Shown piece after piece: positions 1-8,756 of a stretch of DNA of 64,000 nt. The notes below the pieces were generated by a model that saw nothing but the letters and a program-made list of their open reading frames with translations, was not told where the DNA came from and did not search any database. Position 1 is the stretch's first letter, and each line of letters begins with the position of its first letter. The position numbers and the translations under genes are program-made. Source of the stretch: Rhizobium mongolense USDA 1844 (lineage in GTDB: Bacteria; Pseudomonadota; Alphaproteobacteria; Rhizobiales; Rhizobiaceae); assembly GCF_000419765.1 (NCBI RefSeq), contig NZ_ATTQ01000003.1, forward strand, positions 394,212-458,211, in the 5' to 3' direction.

Positions 1-959
1 GAGAAGCTATGCAGCACATCCTCCCGGCGTAGCTTCTCCTTGAAGTAGCGATTGACCGCCTTCAAAAGATAATCGATTTCCGCATCGTCGGCGGACACAT
101 CCTCGGCGCGGCCTTCATAGGCGATATCGGTCGTCCCGATCAGCGCCTTGTCGCCCTCATAGGGGTTGATGAAAATGACGCGCTTGTCGTGGTTCTGGAC
201 CAGATAGGCATTGGAGCCGGCCCAGAACTTCGGCACGATGATATGGCTACCCTTCACGAGACGGACGTTGCGGTCGGAGTTCGAGCCGGTGACACGATTG
301 ATAATGTCCATCACCCAGGGGCCGGCGCAGTTGACGAGACATTTTGCACGGAAGGTTCGCGTCTCTCCCGTGAGACTGTTTTTCGTCGTGACGATCCAGC
401 TGCCGCTCTCACGACGCGCCGAGACGGCTGCCGATCGAGTGAGAATAGTAGCGCCTTTTTCCGCCGCGCTGACCGCATTCAGGACCACGAGGCGGGCGTC
501 ATCGACCCAGCAATCGGAATATTCGAAGCCGCGCGTGTATTGATCGAGGATCGGGGTTCCCTCCGGATCACGCAGCAGATTGAGCGTGCGTGTCCCCGGC
601 AGCTTTTTGCGGCCGCCAAGGTGATCGTAAAGGAAAAGGCCGAGCCGCACGAGCCACGCCGGACGATCCTGCGGGCTGTGCGGCAGGACGAAGCGCATCG
701 GCCAGATGATATGAGGCGCGGCATTGAGCAACACTTCACGCTCGATCAGCGCCTCGCGCACCAGGCGGAATTCGTAGTATTCGAGATAACGCAGACCGCC
801 ATGCACCAGCTTGCCCGAACGAGACGAGGTTCCCTGTGCCAGATCGTCCTTATCGCACAGCGCGACTTTCAGGCCGCGGCCCGCAGCATCGCGTGCGATT
901 CCCGCACCATTGATTCCTCCGCCGATAACGAAGAGATCCAGGAGGTCGGGTTCAGTCAT
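1..959 (-). CDS. eryB: EryB-like erythritol-phosphate dehydrogenase (GlpD family), partial
   Basis: FAD-dependent dehydrogenase of the GlpD family; its 3' end lies beyond the left edge, so 319 codons are visible. The FAD Rossmann motif GGGINGAG is at about residues 13-20, followed by the family segments GTSSRSGKLVHGGLRYLEYYE and KGSHIIVPKFW. GlpD enzymes oxidise a polyol phosphate and pass electrons to quinone at the inner membrane. It starts at the ATG ending at 959, with AAGGAG 7 nt upstream. It lies 38 nt after the eryA-like kinase on the same strand, the eryA-eryB order of known rhizobial and Brucella erythritol operons, so the substrate is probably erythritol 4-phosphate. Ordinary glycerol-3-phosphate dehydrogenase is the alternative; the family is certain, the substrate inferred. 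Confidence 0.75.
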   Translation of the reverse strand, partial: MTEPDLLDLFVIGGGINGAGIARDAAGRGLKVALCDKDDLAQGTSSRSGKLVHGGLRYLEYYEFRLVREALIEREVLLNAAPHIIWPMRFVLPHSPQDRPAWLVRLGLFLYDHLGGRKKLPGTRTLNLLRDPEGTPILDQYTRGFEYSDCWVDDARLVVLNAVSAAEKGATILTRSAAVSARRESGSWIVTTKNSLTGETRTFRAKCLVNCAGPWVMDIINRVTGSNSDRNVRLVKGSHIIVPKFWAGSNAYLVQNHDKRVIFINPYEGDKALIGTTDIAYEGRAEDVSADDAEIDYLLKAVNRYFKEKLRREDVLHSF

Positions 960-997
960 GTCATGCTCCTTCGATGCTTGCTGCATCAAACCTTGAT

Positions 998-2572
998 TTA
1001 CTCGTCTACCGGCGATGTCGTTGCGGCTCGGGCGAGCTTGCCCCAGGCAGGCGCCATTGCCTGGCGCACATCGGTGTAGGCGGAAAATAGCCGGTCGAAC
1101 CGGGCAGCTTCGTTTACGTCCGGAATCTCCGCGTCGCCGAGCAGCGGCGTCACCCAGTCGGCAATGCATTCGTCCATGCTAGAATAGACGCCGACGGCCA
1201 CTGCGGCCATCATCGCCACGCCGGCGGCCCCCGTCTCATCGCGGCGCGACTGGCGGATCGGTGCGTTAACGGCGGCCGAGAGTGAACGGCGAAGGGCGAC
1301 CGAGCGTGTTGCGCCGCCCGTGATCCGTAACTCGTCGGGCATCGCGCCCATTGCCGCGTAGCAATCGCGGGTGGCAAGCCCCAACCCTTCGACCACACTG
1401 CGCAGCAGGTCGGGGAAGCCGTGGCGCGTAGAAAGCCCCGTGAAGCCCGCGCGTGCATTGGCGTTGACGAAGGGCCCACGTTCCCCAGCTTCGGAGATGT
1501 AGGGATGGTAAAGCACCGAACCCGGCCGGCTTTCCGCAAACCAGCCGTCGATGCGCGCAATCAGGTCTGCATGCGAAGCAGGCTTGCCCGCCTCGGCCAT
1601 TAAGTAGGCGGCGACGTCCAGGATCCAGTCGATGTTGATCGTAGCGCCCATGTTGGTCTGGACCTGGGTGACGATGCCGGGGACGGGCAGAGCGATCACA
1701 TATCCCGTACCCTCATGATTGAGCTGAACGTTAGCAACAGCCTTGGCACGCATGTGCACGCCCGTCGAACCGATCGTCGAGCAGGCGGCATTGCGAGCGC
1801 CGCTGCGCACGCCTGCACCCAGCGCCGTCATCGCCATGTCGACATAACCAAGGCAGACCGGCGTACCGGCAAGAAGTCCGCAGGCCCTCGCCGCCTCGGA
1901 TGTCAGCGGGTGAGTGATCTCGGTGCCGTCGATGATTTCAGGAAGAAGCGCCCGTCTATGGCTCAGGCCGAGCGCATCGATCACCACCGCATCATATTGC
2001 CGCGTCCGGAAGTTGCCGAAGGTAAAGCTCGCTTCGGACGGATCGGTCGCCCGCACGGTTGTCAGGTTGAGATAAAGCCAGTCCTTGCAGTGCAGCGCCG
2101 TCTCCGCTCGGTCGAGAAGGTCCGGTGTGAAGCGATCCATATGGGCGAGTTGTGCACCCTGCTGGCAAGTGTTGAGGCCGGTGCCTGTTGCCTCGAAGCG
2201 GGCACGGTTCTCATTTCCGCCGGCAAGCGACGTGACGGTCGGTGCGGCGCGCGCATCGAGCCATAGCCAGGCATCAGCGACCGGCATATTGCCGCGGCCG
2301 ACGAGCCAGGTGCCGTCGCCCTGGCCGGTGACCGCGACGGATGCGGTGCGTGATGCGAGATTGGGTACCTTTTCTCCAAGGCCACGTAACGCGCTGGCGC
2401 AATCGAGCCAAGTCTGACCGAGCGCCTGCGTTGCGGAGCCGTCGTCTCCCGTCGTGTATCTGTTGCGTACGGAGGCCGTGGCGATCTGGCGTCCGGACAG
2501 ATTAAAGGCCACCGCCTTGATGACGGAGGTACCGGCATCGATCCCGATGATGATCTTCTCAGTCGATGTCAT
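998..2572 (-). CDS. eryA: Erythritol kinase-like FGGY carbohydrate kinase
   Basis: Cytoplasmic FGGY kinase of 524 residues, full length for the family. The N-terminal phosphate-binding segment GIDAGTSVIKAVAF is at about residues 10-23. It carries segments I associate with EryA: GQGDGTWL, LWLDARA, CQQGAQL, TDPSEASFTFGNFRTR, QTNMGATINIDWILD and HPYISEAGERGPFV. The C-terminal ATP-binding region includes RITGGATRS. EryA phosphorylates erythritol to erythritol 4-phosphate. It is the first gene of a minus-strand operon continuing into the eryB-like gene and probably further off the window, and it is divergent from a CUT2 importer. Substrate identity rests on remembered EryA motifs and on context; another tetritol or pentitol is possible. 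Confidence 0.75.
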   Translation of the reverse strand: MTSTEKIIIGIDAGTSVIKAVAFNLSGRQIATASVRNRYTTGDDGSATQALGQTWLDCASALRGLGEKVPNLASRTASVAVTGQGDGTWLVGRGNMPVADAWLWLDARAAPTVTSLAGGNENRARFEATGTGLNTCQQGAQLAHMDRFTPDLLDRAETALHCKDWLYLNLTTVRATDPSEASFTFGNFRTRQYDAVVIDALGLSHRRALLPEIIDGTEITHPLTSEAARACGLLAGTPVCLGYVDMAMTALGAGVRSGARNAACSTIGSTGVHMRAKAVANVQLNHEGTGYVIALPVPGIVTQVQTNMGATINIDWILDVAAYLMAEAGKPASHADLIARIDGWFAESRPGSVLYHPYISEAGERGPFVNANARAGFTGLSTRHGFPDLLRSVVEGLGLATRDCYAAMGAMPDELRITGGATRSVALRRSLSAAVNAPIRQSRRDETGAAGVAMMAAVAVGVYSSMDECIADWVTPLLGDAEIPDVNEAARFDRLFSAYTDVRQAMAPAWGKLARAATTSPVDE

Positions 2573-3365
2573 CGCAGGACTATCTCGCCTCTATTGCGAA
2601 CGCCTCGGCGGCTGTTACGCGCGTCCAATTCATCTGAAGTCCTCCCGATCGGCAAGATTCGTTGGGGATTCGGCATCCGGCTGCCAACTGCTTCGGTCCT
2701 TCTGTGGCCTGCGGCAACGCTCTGCCTTTTGCAAATCCTCGATGAAATATGTAGCGGAACCTCAGACAGGCGCCTCGTTGCGGAACATAACATAATGATA
2801 CCATAAGACCAGTAAGATTTTGCTGGCATTGCAATTTTTTTCAGCTAAAATAAATCCCATAAGAGTGAAGAGAGCCTCTTGCGAAATGATGGGCTGCAAG
2901 GCCATCGTCGCCAGTCTCTGCTGCGTCGGATCTGAATAATACGCAATCTATACAGTGGGTTATATGCGTATGCCGGGCAGGGAGCGCAGAGGCGAGTTTG
3001 TGCGTTTGCTTCCAATTATTCCGCGCTGCAGCGGGAAAAACTGAACGCAAAGTCACGCGTTTTTGCTCACGTTCTCATCAAGTGGCCATTGACACGTGCC
3101 GAAAAATATAACATGGTTTTCGACGTAAATAACACAATTCTATCACGGAGGTGCGCTTCCGGATCGAGAGCCCAGGCGGTTGGAGGAGACAGTCGCCGGT
3201 CGTGCTGAGGAGGCTTCCAGATGAGGATTTTTGTCCACGGTTGCGGTCCTGCCGGTGATCTGCCGATTGTTTGCTCTGGTGCGGCACGCAACGGGTCCGC
3301 CGGTCTGAGATTGCTTCCGCGCGCGCCCTTCTTTCCTAACCGTTCAAGTCAAAGGCCGTCCGGAC
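2573..3365. promoter_or_regulatory. Divergent intergenic region between the ery-like operon and its transporter
   Basis: This 793-base gene-free stretch separates the minus-strand kinase from the plus-strand transporter operon and should hold both promoters. It has AT-rich tracts near 2785-2850 and 3085-3150 unlike the surrounding coding sequence. A TTGACA hexamer lies at 3089-3094, but I find no convincing -10 element at normal spacing. Short frames here show no recognisable protein. No clear operator palindrome was found by eye. Confidence 0.5.
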
Positions 3366-4022
3366 ATGAGTACACCGCCTGATTATGCAGCATCAAAGCC
3401 GAGCAGCGGCAATTTCAAGCTCATGGCAAGCGCGGCGCTTGCCGTCATCGTCCTTGGGGCGATTGCGCTCGATACCACGGTCGTCAAGATGGGCTCCGCC
3501 AACGATGTCCGCCAACAGGCATTTTCCGCGGAGACTTTCGGCGCAGAGCAGTTCCCGAAGATTAAGGCGAATGTCGAGGATCGGGCCGTTGCGGTCTCCG
3601 AGCTTGCGGCCGCAATCGCTGCCGACAAGAAGGCAGCCGCCGACAAATACGGGACTGCGACGAGCACCGGACCGGTGATCCCTGTTACGCTGACGGGTGT
3701 CTTCGGCGCCCGCAAGGCGAACATGAGTGAGCTAAAAGTCGATGGGTTGCCTCCCGAGACGGTGGTCCGTGTCCAGACCGGTCCTGCGGTCAATGGCACG
3801 GACCTCCGTGACGCGACCGGAACCATCGAATTCGGGCAGTTTACCAACCAGATCCAGTATCAGGATGCCGGTTCGGCTATCAACAACGAGATGAAGAAGG
3901 CGGTCTTTGCAGGCCTCGATCCTGACGCGCTGGATGGAAAGACGGCGACCGTGGTGGGTGTCTTCAAGCTCATCAACCCGAAAAACTGGCTCGTCACGCC
4001 AGTGAAGGTCGAGGTCAAATGA
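3366..4022 (+). CDS. DUF2291-type membrane-anchored periplasmic protein of a sugar ABC locus
   Basis: A 218-residue protein with one N-terminal hydrophobic segment (about residues 19-36, KLMASAALAVIVLGAIA) and a soluble remainder, probably anchored in the inner membrane and facing the periplasm. Its C-terminal half resembles DUF2291 (LTGVFGARKANMSELKVDG; VFAGLDPDALDGKTATVVGVF; LINPKNWLVTPVKVEV). DUF2291 proteins are commonly encoded beside CUT2 (ribose-type) ABC transporters and have no defined role. I see no lipobox cysteine, although some family members are called lipoproteins. The stop codon overlaps the start of the ATPase gene (ATGA at 4019-4022), so they are translationally coupled. It may be an accessory to substrate capture; that is inference. 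Confidence 0.7.
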   Translation: MSTPPDYAASKPSSGNFKLMASAALAVIVLGAIALDTTVVKMGSANDVRQQAFSAETFGAEQFPKIKANVEDRAVAVSELAAAIAADKKAAADKYGTATSTGPVIPVTLTGVFGARKANMSELKVDGLPPETVVRVQTGPAVNGTDLRDATGTIEFGQFTNQIQYQDAGSAINNEMKKAVFAGLDPDALDGKTATVVGVFKLINPKNWLVTPVKVEVK

Positions 4023-5563
4023 GCCAGCCGCTATGCAACTCCGGAAGCCGGGGCGAGGTTGTTCTTGCCGCTCGCAACATCGCCAAGTCCTATGGCAATG
4101 TTCACGCCCTGAAAGGAGTGAACTTTGACATCCACCGCGGCCAGGTCACGACTCTGTTCGGAGAGAACGGCGCGGGCAAGTCGACTTTGATGAAAATCCT
4201 TTCGGGGGTGGTCCAGCCGAGTTCCGGGGAGATCATCCTCGACGGCTCGCCTGTCAGCTTTGCATCGTCGACCCATGCGCGCGGGTGCGGGATTTCTATC
4301 ATTCACCAGGAGCTCAGCCTGGCACCCAATCTCAGCGTCCGTGACAACATCTTCATGGGTCGAGAGATCATCAAGGGTGGGGTTGTCGACTTCGCCGAGG
4401 AAGAGCGTCAGACACGTGCGCTCATGGAAGAGCTCGAGGAAGACATCGATCCGCTGACGCGCGTCGAAGATCTCCGCCTCGGCCAGCAGCAGATCGTCGA
4501 GATCGCGCGCGCCCTTTCTATCAATTCGCGTATCCTCATCATGGACGAACCGACTTCGGCGCTGAGCGCCACCGAAGTGGAAGTGCTCTTCAAGGTCATC
4601 CATGACCTAACCAGCCGCGGCGTCTCGATCGTCTACATCTCGCATCATCTGGAAGAGGCCCTGCAGATCACCCACCACGCCGTTGTCCTCCGCGACGGGA
4701 ACATGACGGCCTATGCGGAGCGCAAGGATATCGACCTCGAATGGATCGTCCGCAACATGGTCGGCGAGAACTTCGACCTCGGCAATCCACCGCAAGGCCA
4801 TCAGTTCGGCGCTGTAGCGCTTTCCATCGAAAACCTGAGTGTTCCCGGTCCTTCCGGCGCTGCCTACAATGCGGTCGACCGCCTATCGTTGCAGGTGCGC
4901 GCCGGCGAGGTCGTCTGCATATACGGGCTGATGGGGGCCGGGCGGACGGAACTCCTTGAATGCATCGCCGGTCGCCTGCGTTCGAACGGCGGCAAGGTTC
5001 TGCTCGAAGGCCAGGACGTCGGCGGGCTTAGCATCGCGGGGCGCATCGCCGGCGGTCTCGTCCTTGTACCCGAAGATCGCCAGCGCGATGGCCTGGTCCA
5101 GACGATGACGGTCGGATCCAATCTGTCGCTTGCGAGCATCGGCGCCTTTACGAAGAGGCTGTTCACTTCCGGTCATCGGGAGCGCGATCTCGTCAACGAT
5201 GCGATCCGCCGGGTGCATGTGAAGACCGATGGCGGCGCGGCAGCTATCGGCTCGCTGTCCGGCGGCAACCAGCAGAAGGTCGTCATCGGCAAGATGCTGG
5301 CAACCCAGCCGAAGGTGATCCTGCTCGACGAGCCGAGCCGTGGGATCGATATCGGCGCCAAGGCCGAAGTGTTCAAGCTGCTCGCGGAGCGTGCCAAGCA
5401 GGGACTGGCGGTCGTCTATTCGACGTCCGAAGTCAATGAATGCCTGAGCATCGCGCACCGCATCATCGTTATGCACCGCGGCAGGATATCGGCCGACTTT
5501 GGCTCGGACGTCACCAAGGAAAAGATCATGGCAGCCTCCGGCGAAGCCGTGGTCGCGCACTAG
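4019..5563 (+). CDS. CUT2-family sugar ABC transporter, fused ATP-binding protein (probable erythritol importer)
   Basis: A 514-residue RbsA/XylG-type ATPase with two nucleotide-binding domains in one chain. The N-terminal domain has Walker [10 protein letters not shown] (about residues 49-57) and Walker B ILIMDEPTSA. The C-terminal domain has the degenerate Walker A GLMGAGRTE, the signature LSGGNQQK and Walker B VILLDEPSRGID, as usual for CUT2. It energises import with the permease at 5587 and binding protein at 6751. The start overlaps the DUF2291 gene by 4 nt. Position opposite eryA points to erythritol, as for the eryEFG-type transporter described in Rhizobium leguminosarum; the substrate is inferred. 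Confidence 0.9.
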   Translation: MSQPLCNSGSRGEVVLAARNIAKSYGNVHALKGVNFDIHRGQVTTLFGENGAGKSTLMKILSGVVQPSSGEIILDGSPVSFASSTHARGCGISIIHQELSLAPNLSVRDNIFMGREIIKGGVVDFAEEERQTRALMEELEEDIDPLTRVEDLRLGQQQIVEIARALSINSRILIMDEPTSALSATEVEVLFKVIHDLTSRGVSIVYISHHLEEALQITHHAVVLRDGNMTAYAERKDIDLEWIVRNMVGENFDLGNPPQGHQFGAVALSIENLSVPGPSGAAYNAVDRLSLQVRAGEVVCIYGLMGAGRTELLECIAGRLRSNGGKVLLEGQDVGGLSIAGRIAGGLVLVPEDRQRDGLVQTMTVGSNLSLASIGAFTKRLFTSGHRERDLVNDAIRRVHVKTDGGAAAIGSLSGGNQQKVVIGKMLATQPKVILLDEPSRGIDIGAKAEVFKLLAERAKQGLAVVYSTSEVNECLSIAHRIIVMHRGRISADFGSDVTKEKIMAASGEAVVAH

Positions 5564-5586
5564 CCTGGAATTATGGAGCGCTGAGT

Positions 5587-6639
5587 ATGTCAGTCACAAA
5601 CATCATCGAGAAGAAGTCAGTTTCCACCGGGCAGAAGCGCAATACCAACGTCGTGCGTCTCATCCTGGAAGGCCGGGCATTTTTTGCGCTGATCGTCATC
5701 ATCGCAGTCTTCTCGTTCCTGTCACCCTACTATTTCACGCTGAACAACTTCCTGATCATGGCGTCGCATGTCGCGATCTTTGGCATTTTGGCAATCGGCA
5801 TGCTGCTGGTGATCCTGAACGGTGGCATCGACCTGTCGGTGGGCTCGACGCTGGGGCTCGCAGGCTGCATCGCCGGCTTCATGATGCAAGGCGTCACGCT
5901 CAACTATTTCGGCGTCATCCTCTATCCGCCGGTCTGGGCCGTCGTCATCATCACATGTGCGCTTGGTGCTTTGGTGGGTGCCGTCAACGGCGTGCTGATC
6001 GCTTACCTCAAGGTGCCGGCCTTCGTCGCTTCACTGGGTGTGCTTTATGTAGCCCGCGGTATTGCGCTATTGATGACCAATGGCCTGACCTATAACAATC
6101 TCGGCGGCCGGCCGGAGCTCGGCAATACCGGGTTCGATTGGCTCGGCTTCAACCGGCTCGGAGGCATCCCGATCGGCGTGATCGTGCTTGCGGTTCTGGC
6201 AATCGTCTGCGGCATCGTGCTGAGCCGCACGGCCTTCGGCCGTTGGCTCTATGCCTCGGGTGGTAATGAACGTGCGGCCGACCTTTCGGGCGTTCCCGTC
6301 AAGCGCGTCAAGATCGTCGTCTATGTGCTGTCGGGTGCCTGTGCCGCGATCGCCGGCCTGGTCTTGTCGTCGCAGCTGACCTCCGCCGGTCCGACTGCCG
6401 GCACCACGTACGAACTGACCGCGATCGCAGCCGTCGTCATCGGTGGTGCAGCGCTGACCGGCGGCCGCGGTACGGTTCGCGGCACCATGCTCGGCGCCTT
6501 CGTCATCGGCTTCCTCTCGGACGGCCTCGTAATCATCGGGGTCTCAGCCTACTGGCAGACCGTCTTCACCGGGGCGGTGATCGTTCTCGCCGTCCTCATG
6601 AACAGCATCCAATACGGCCGCCGGGTCAAATCATCCTGA
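5587..6639 (+). CDS. CUT2-family sugar ABC transporter permease
   Basis: Inner-membrane permease of 350 residues, about eight to ten hydrophobic segments, RbsC/BPD_transp_2 family. Family segments visible are VILNGGIDLSVGSTLGLAG, LKVPAFVASLGVLYVARG and AIAAVVIGGAALTGGRGTVRG (a loop thought to contact the ATPase). The start chosen is the ATG at 5587, with GGAG 9 nt upstream; longer in-frame extensions run into the ATPase gene and are not credible. It sits 23 nt after the ATPase stop and belongs to the same operon, forming a homodimeric channel with the 4019 ATPase. Confidence 0.9.
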   Translation: MSVTNIIEKKSVSTGQKRNTNVVRLILEGRAFFALIVIIAVFSFLSPYYFTLNNFLIMASHVAIFGILAIGMLLVILNGGIDLSVGSTLGLAGCIAGFMMQGVTLNYFGVILYPPVWAVVIITCALGALVGAVNGVLIAYLKVPAFVASLGVLYVARGIALLMTNGLTYNNLGGRPELGNTGFDWLGFNRLGGIPIGVIVLAVLAIVCGIVLSRTAFGRWLYASGGNERAADLSGVPVKRVKIVVYVLSGACAAIAGLVLSSQLTSAGPTAGTTYELTAIAAVVIGGAALTGGRGTVRGTMLGAFVIGFLSDGLVIIGVSAYWQTVFTGAVIVLAVLMNSIQYGRRVKSS

Positions 6640-6750
6640 CGGCTTCAAATGAACTTATCCGCGACGGCAGGCTGGATTCCATGAACGCCGATTGGGGAAA
6701 GCACCGCCGGGTCTCCGGCAATGACTGAGCTCACTAATGGGAGAGAGACT

Positions 6751-7698
6751 ATGTTTAAAAAAGGCATGCGCATTCTTCTTGCCGCCGCGACTGTGGCACC
6801 GCTTCTTGCAGGCTCGGCCTGGGCGGCCGGGATGATGACGATCATCGTCAACGACCCGTCGAACCCGTATTGGCTGACGGAAGGCAACGTTGCCAAAGCC
6901 GCCGCCGAAAAGCTTGGCTATACCGCCTCGGTCAGCGCGCACAAGGGTGATACCAACACCGAAAGCAACCTGATCGATACGGCCATCACCAACAAGTCGG
7001 TTGCGATTATCCTTGATCCGGCGAATGCTGACGGTTCCGTCGGTGCGGTGAAGAAGGCCGTTGCCGCAGGCATTCCGGTCATCCTCGTCAACGCGGAAAT
7101 CAACCAGGAAGGCCTGGCGAAGGCGCAGCTCGTTTCCAACAACGCCCAGGGTGCAGCACTCGGTGCCCAGCAGTGGGTCGAAGCCATAGGCGACAAGGGC
7201 AACTATGCCGAACTCTTCGGCGCACCGTCGGACAACAATGCCGCGACGCGCTCCAACGGCTATGAGACCGTGCTTTCGCAGTATCCGGACCTGAAGAAGG
7301 CTTCCAAGGAAGTCGCCAACTGGGACCGTACTCAGGGCCATAACAAGATGCAGTCCATGCTGCAGGCAAACCCGGACATCGTCGGCGTCATCTCTGGCAA
7401 CGACGAAATGGCGCTGGGCGCCATCGCCGCTCTCAAGGAAGCCGGCAAGCTCGCCAACATCAAGGTCGGCGGTTTTGACGGTTCTCCGGATGCTGTTGCG
7501 GCCATCAAGGCAGGTGAACTCCAGTACACCGTCCTGCAGCCGGTTGCCGTGTTCTCCGAAGAAGCGGTGAAGCAGGCAGACAGCATCATCAAGACCGGCA
7601 ACACCGGTGCCAAGAGCGAGAAACAGCTGTTCGATTGCCTGCTGATCACCAAGGACAATGTGGATAAGTACACGGGTCCGTTCGTCTTGTCGCAGTAA
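6751..7698 (+). CDS. CUT2-family sugar ABC transporter substrate-binding protein
   Basis: Periplasmic RbsB-type binding protein, 315 residues. A signal peptide is clear (MFKKGMRILLAAATVAPLLA, cleavage near AWA-AG at about residue 25). The mature part begins TIIVNDPSNPYWLTEGN, typical for periplasmic-binding family 4, and contains DPANADG and GGFDGSPDAVAAIKAG. The ATG at 6751 is preceded by GGGAGAGAG. A gap of 111 nt with no obvious terminator separates it from the permease, which may allow extra transcripts for this usually abundant protein. A strong terminator follows at 7705. Probable ligand erythritol or a related polyol, from the neighbouring eryA-like gene. Confidence 0.9.
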   Translation: MFKKGMRILLAAATVAPLLAGSAWAAGMMTIIVNDPSNPYWLTEGNVAKAAAEKLGYTASVSAHKGDTNTESNLIDTAITNKSVAIILDPANADGSVGAVKKAVAAGIPVILVNAEINQEGLAKAQLVSNNAQGAALGAQQWVEAIGDKGNYAELFGAPSDNNAATRSNGYETVLSQYPDLKKASKEVANWDRTQGHNKMQSMLQANPDIVGVISGNDEMALGAIAALKEAGKLANIKVGGFDGSPDAVAAIKAGELQYTVLQPVAVFSEEAVKQADSIIKTGNTGAKSEKQLFDCLLITKDNVDKYTGPFVLSQ

Positions 7699-7704
7699 TC
7701 GTCG

Positions 7705-7731
7705 AAGGGGCGCTCGAAAAGGCGCCCCTTT
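7705..7731 (+). terminator. Rho-independent terminator after the binding-protein gene
   Basis: GGGGCGC (7707-7713) and GCGCCCC (7722-7728) form a 7-bp GC stem, extendable by two A-T pairs, with an 8-nt loop and TTT after it. It begins 8 nt after the stop codon at 7698 and closes the importer operon before the DeoR regulator gene. Confidence 0.75.
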
Positions 7732-7877
7732 CAGCGACGGCGGCACAGGCTCGGCTCTTCGGATGCCGGAAACGCTAACTTGCGGGCCGCAATCGCCCGT
7801 TTCATGTCGCCTTTTTGCCTTGGGGCGGCAATCACTGTACGAAGCTGGGATCCAGAGTTCAGCGACAAGGGTGACCC

Positions 7878-8720
7878 GTGACACAGAAGACGAGCCAGGG
7901 CGACGATCTGTTGGACCAGCTTACAAGCGACAGCCGCCAGACGCGCCAGATCGCTCGCCGGCGCATGATTGCCGAAGCCGTCATGAATGAAGGCTCGATG
8001 CGGATAGAAGACCTCACCGACCGTTTCGGGATCAGCCTGATGACTGCTCATCGCGACGTGGACGAACTTGTCAGCCGCGGTCTCTTCAGGAAGACGCGCG
8101 GCATCGTCACTGCGGCTGCCACCAATCTCATAGAATCAAGCGAGGTCTATCGCTCGAACCGCCAGTCGGCGGAGAAGAAGCTGATCGCCGAAGCGGCGAT
8201 GCAGTTCGTGGAGCCGGGGCAGGCGATCTTCTTCGATGATTCGACCACGGTCCTACAGATGGCGGCGCATCTGCCGTCGAAGGTACCGGTCACGGCCATC
8301 ACCAATTCGCTGACGCTCATGAACGCGCTGAAGGGCATGCACGACGTGACGCTGCTCGCACTCGGTGGACAGTATTACAACTGGTGTAACGCCTTCATGG
8401 GTCGCATGACCATAAACGAGATCAGAGGTCTCAGGGCCGATGTCGCGTTCATCTCCATGTCGGCGATCAGCGACGGCACGGTGCTGCACCAATCCCCGGA
8501 GACCGTCGATACCAAGCGTGCCATGTTCGACTGTTCCGTCAAGCGCATCCTGCTTGCCGATCACACGAAGTTCGAGCAGCGGGCGCTTCACAGTTTCGCG
8601 GCACTGGACGAGTTCGACGTCGTCATCGTCGACGACAAGACGCAGCCGGTGCACATCGACCGCATGCGGTCCAGAAATATCAACGTTGTCATCGCCAAGG
8701 GCGCCGGAGGGCGCTCGTGA
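7878..8720 (+). CDS. DeoR/GlpR-family transcriptional regulator
   Basis: A 280-residue regulator. The N-terminal DeoR helix-turn-helix is at about residues 24-75 (RRRMIAEAVMNEGSMRIEDL, then FGISLMTAHRDVDELVSRG), followed by the DeoRC sugar-phosphate-sensing domain (FFDDSTTVLQMAAHLPSK; ALGGQYYNWCNAFMG; LLADHTKFEQRA). The start is a GTG at 7878 with AAGGGTG upstream. It precedes an FGGY kinase by 36 nt and a GlpD-like oxidase, so it probably senses a phosphorylated intermediate of that pathway and controls this cluster and perhaps the importer. It is unlike the SorC regulator of the second polyol operon at 31842. Binding sites were not identified. Confidence 0.88.
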   Translation: MTQKTSQGDDLLDQLTSDSRQTRQIARRRMIAEAVMNEGSMRIEDLTDRFGISLMTAHRDVDELVSRGLFRKTRGIVTAAATNLIESSEVYRSNRQSAEKKLIAEAAMQFVEPGQAIFFDDSTTVLQMAAHLPSKVPVTAITNSLTLMNALKGMHDVTLLALGGQYYNWCNAFMGRMTINEIRGLRADVAFISMSAISDGTVLHQSPETVDTKRAMFDCSVKRILLADHTKFEQRALHSFAALDEFDVVIVDDKTQPVHIDRMRSRNINVVIAKGAGGRS

Positions 8721-8756
8721 CCGGACAAGCCGTTGCTGATAGCGAGGTAAAAGCGA

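Noticed and set aside
6655..7884. Long minus-strand frame (409 codons) opposite the binding-protein gene
   Set aside because: It is the shadow of a clear binding-protein gene with signal peptide, and its sequence has no family features.
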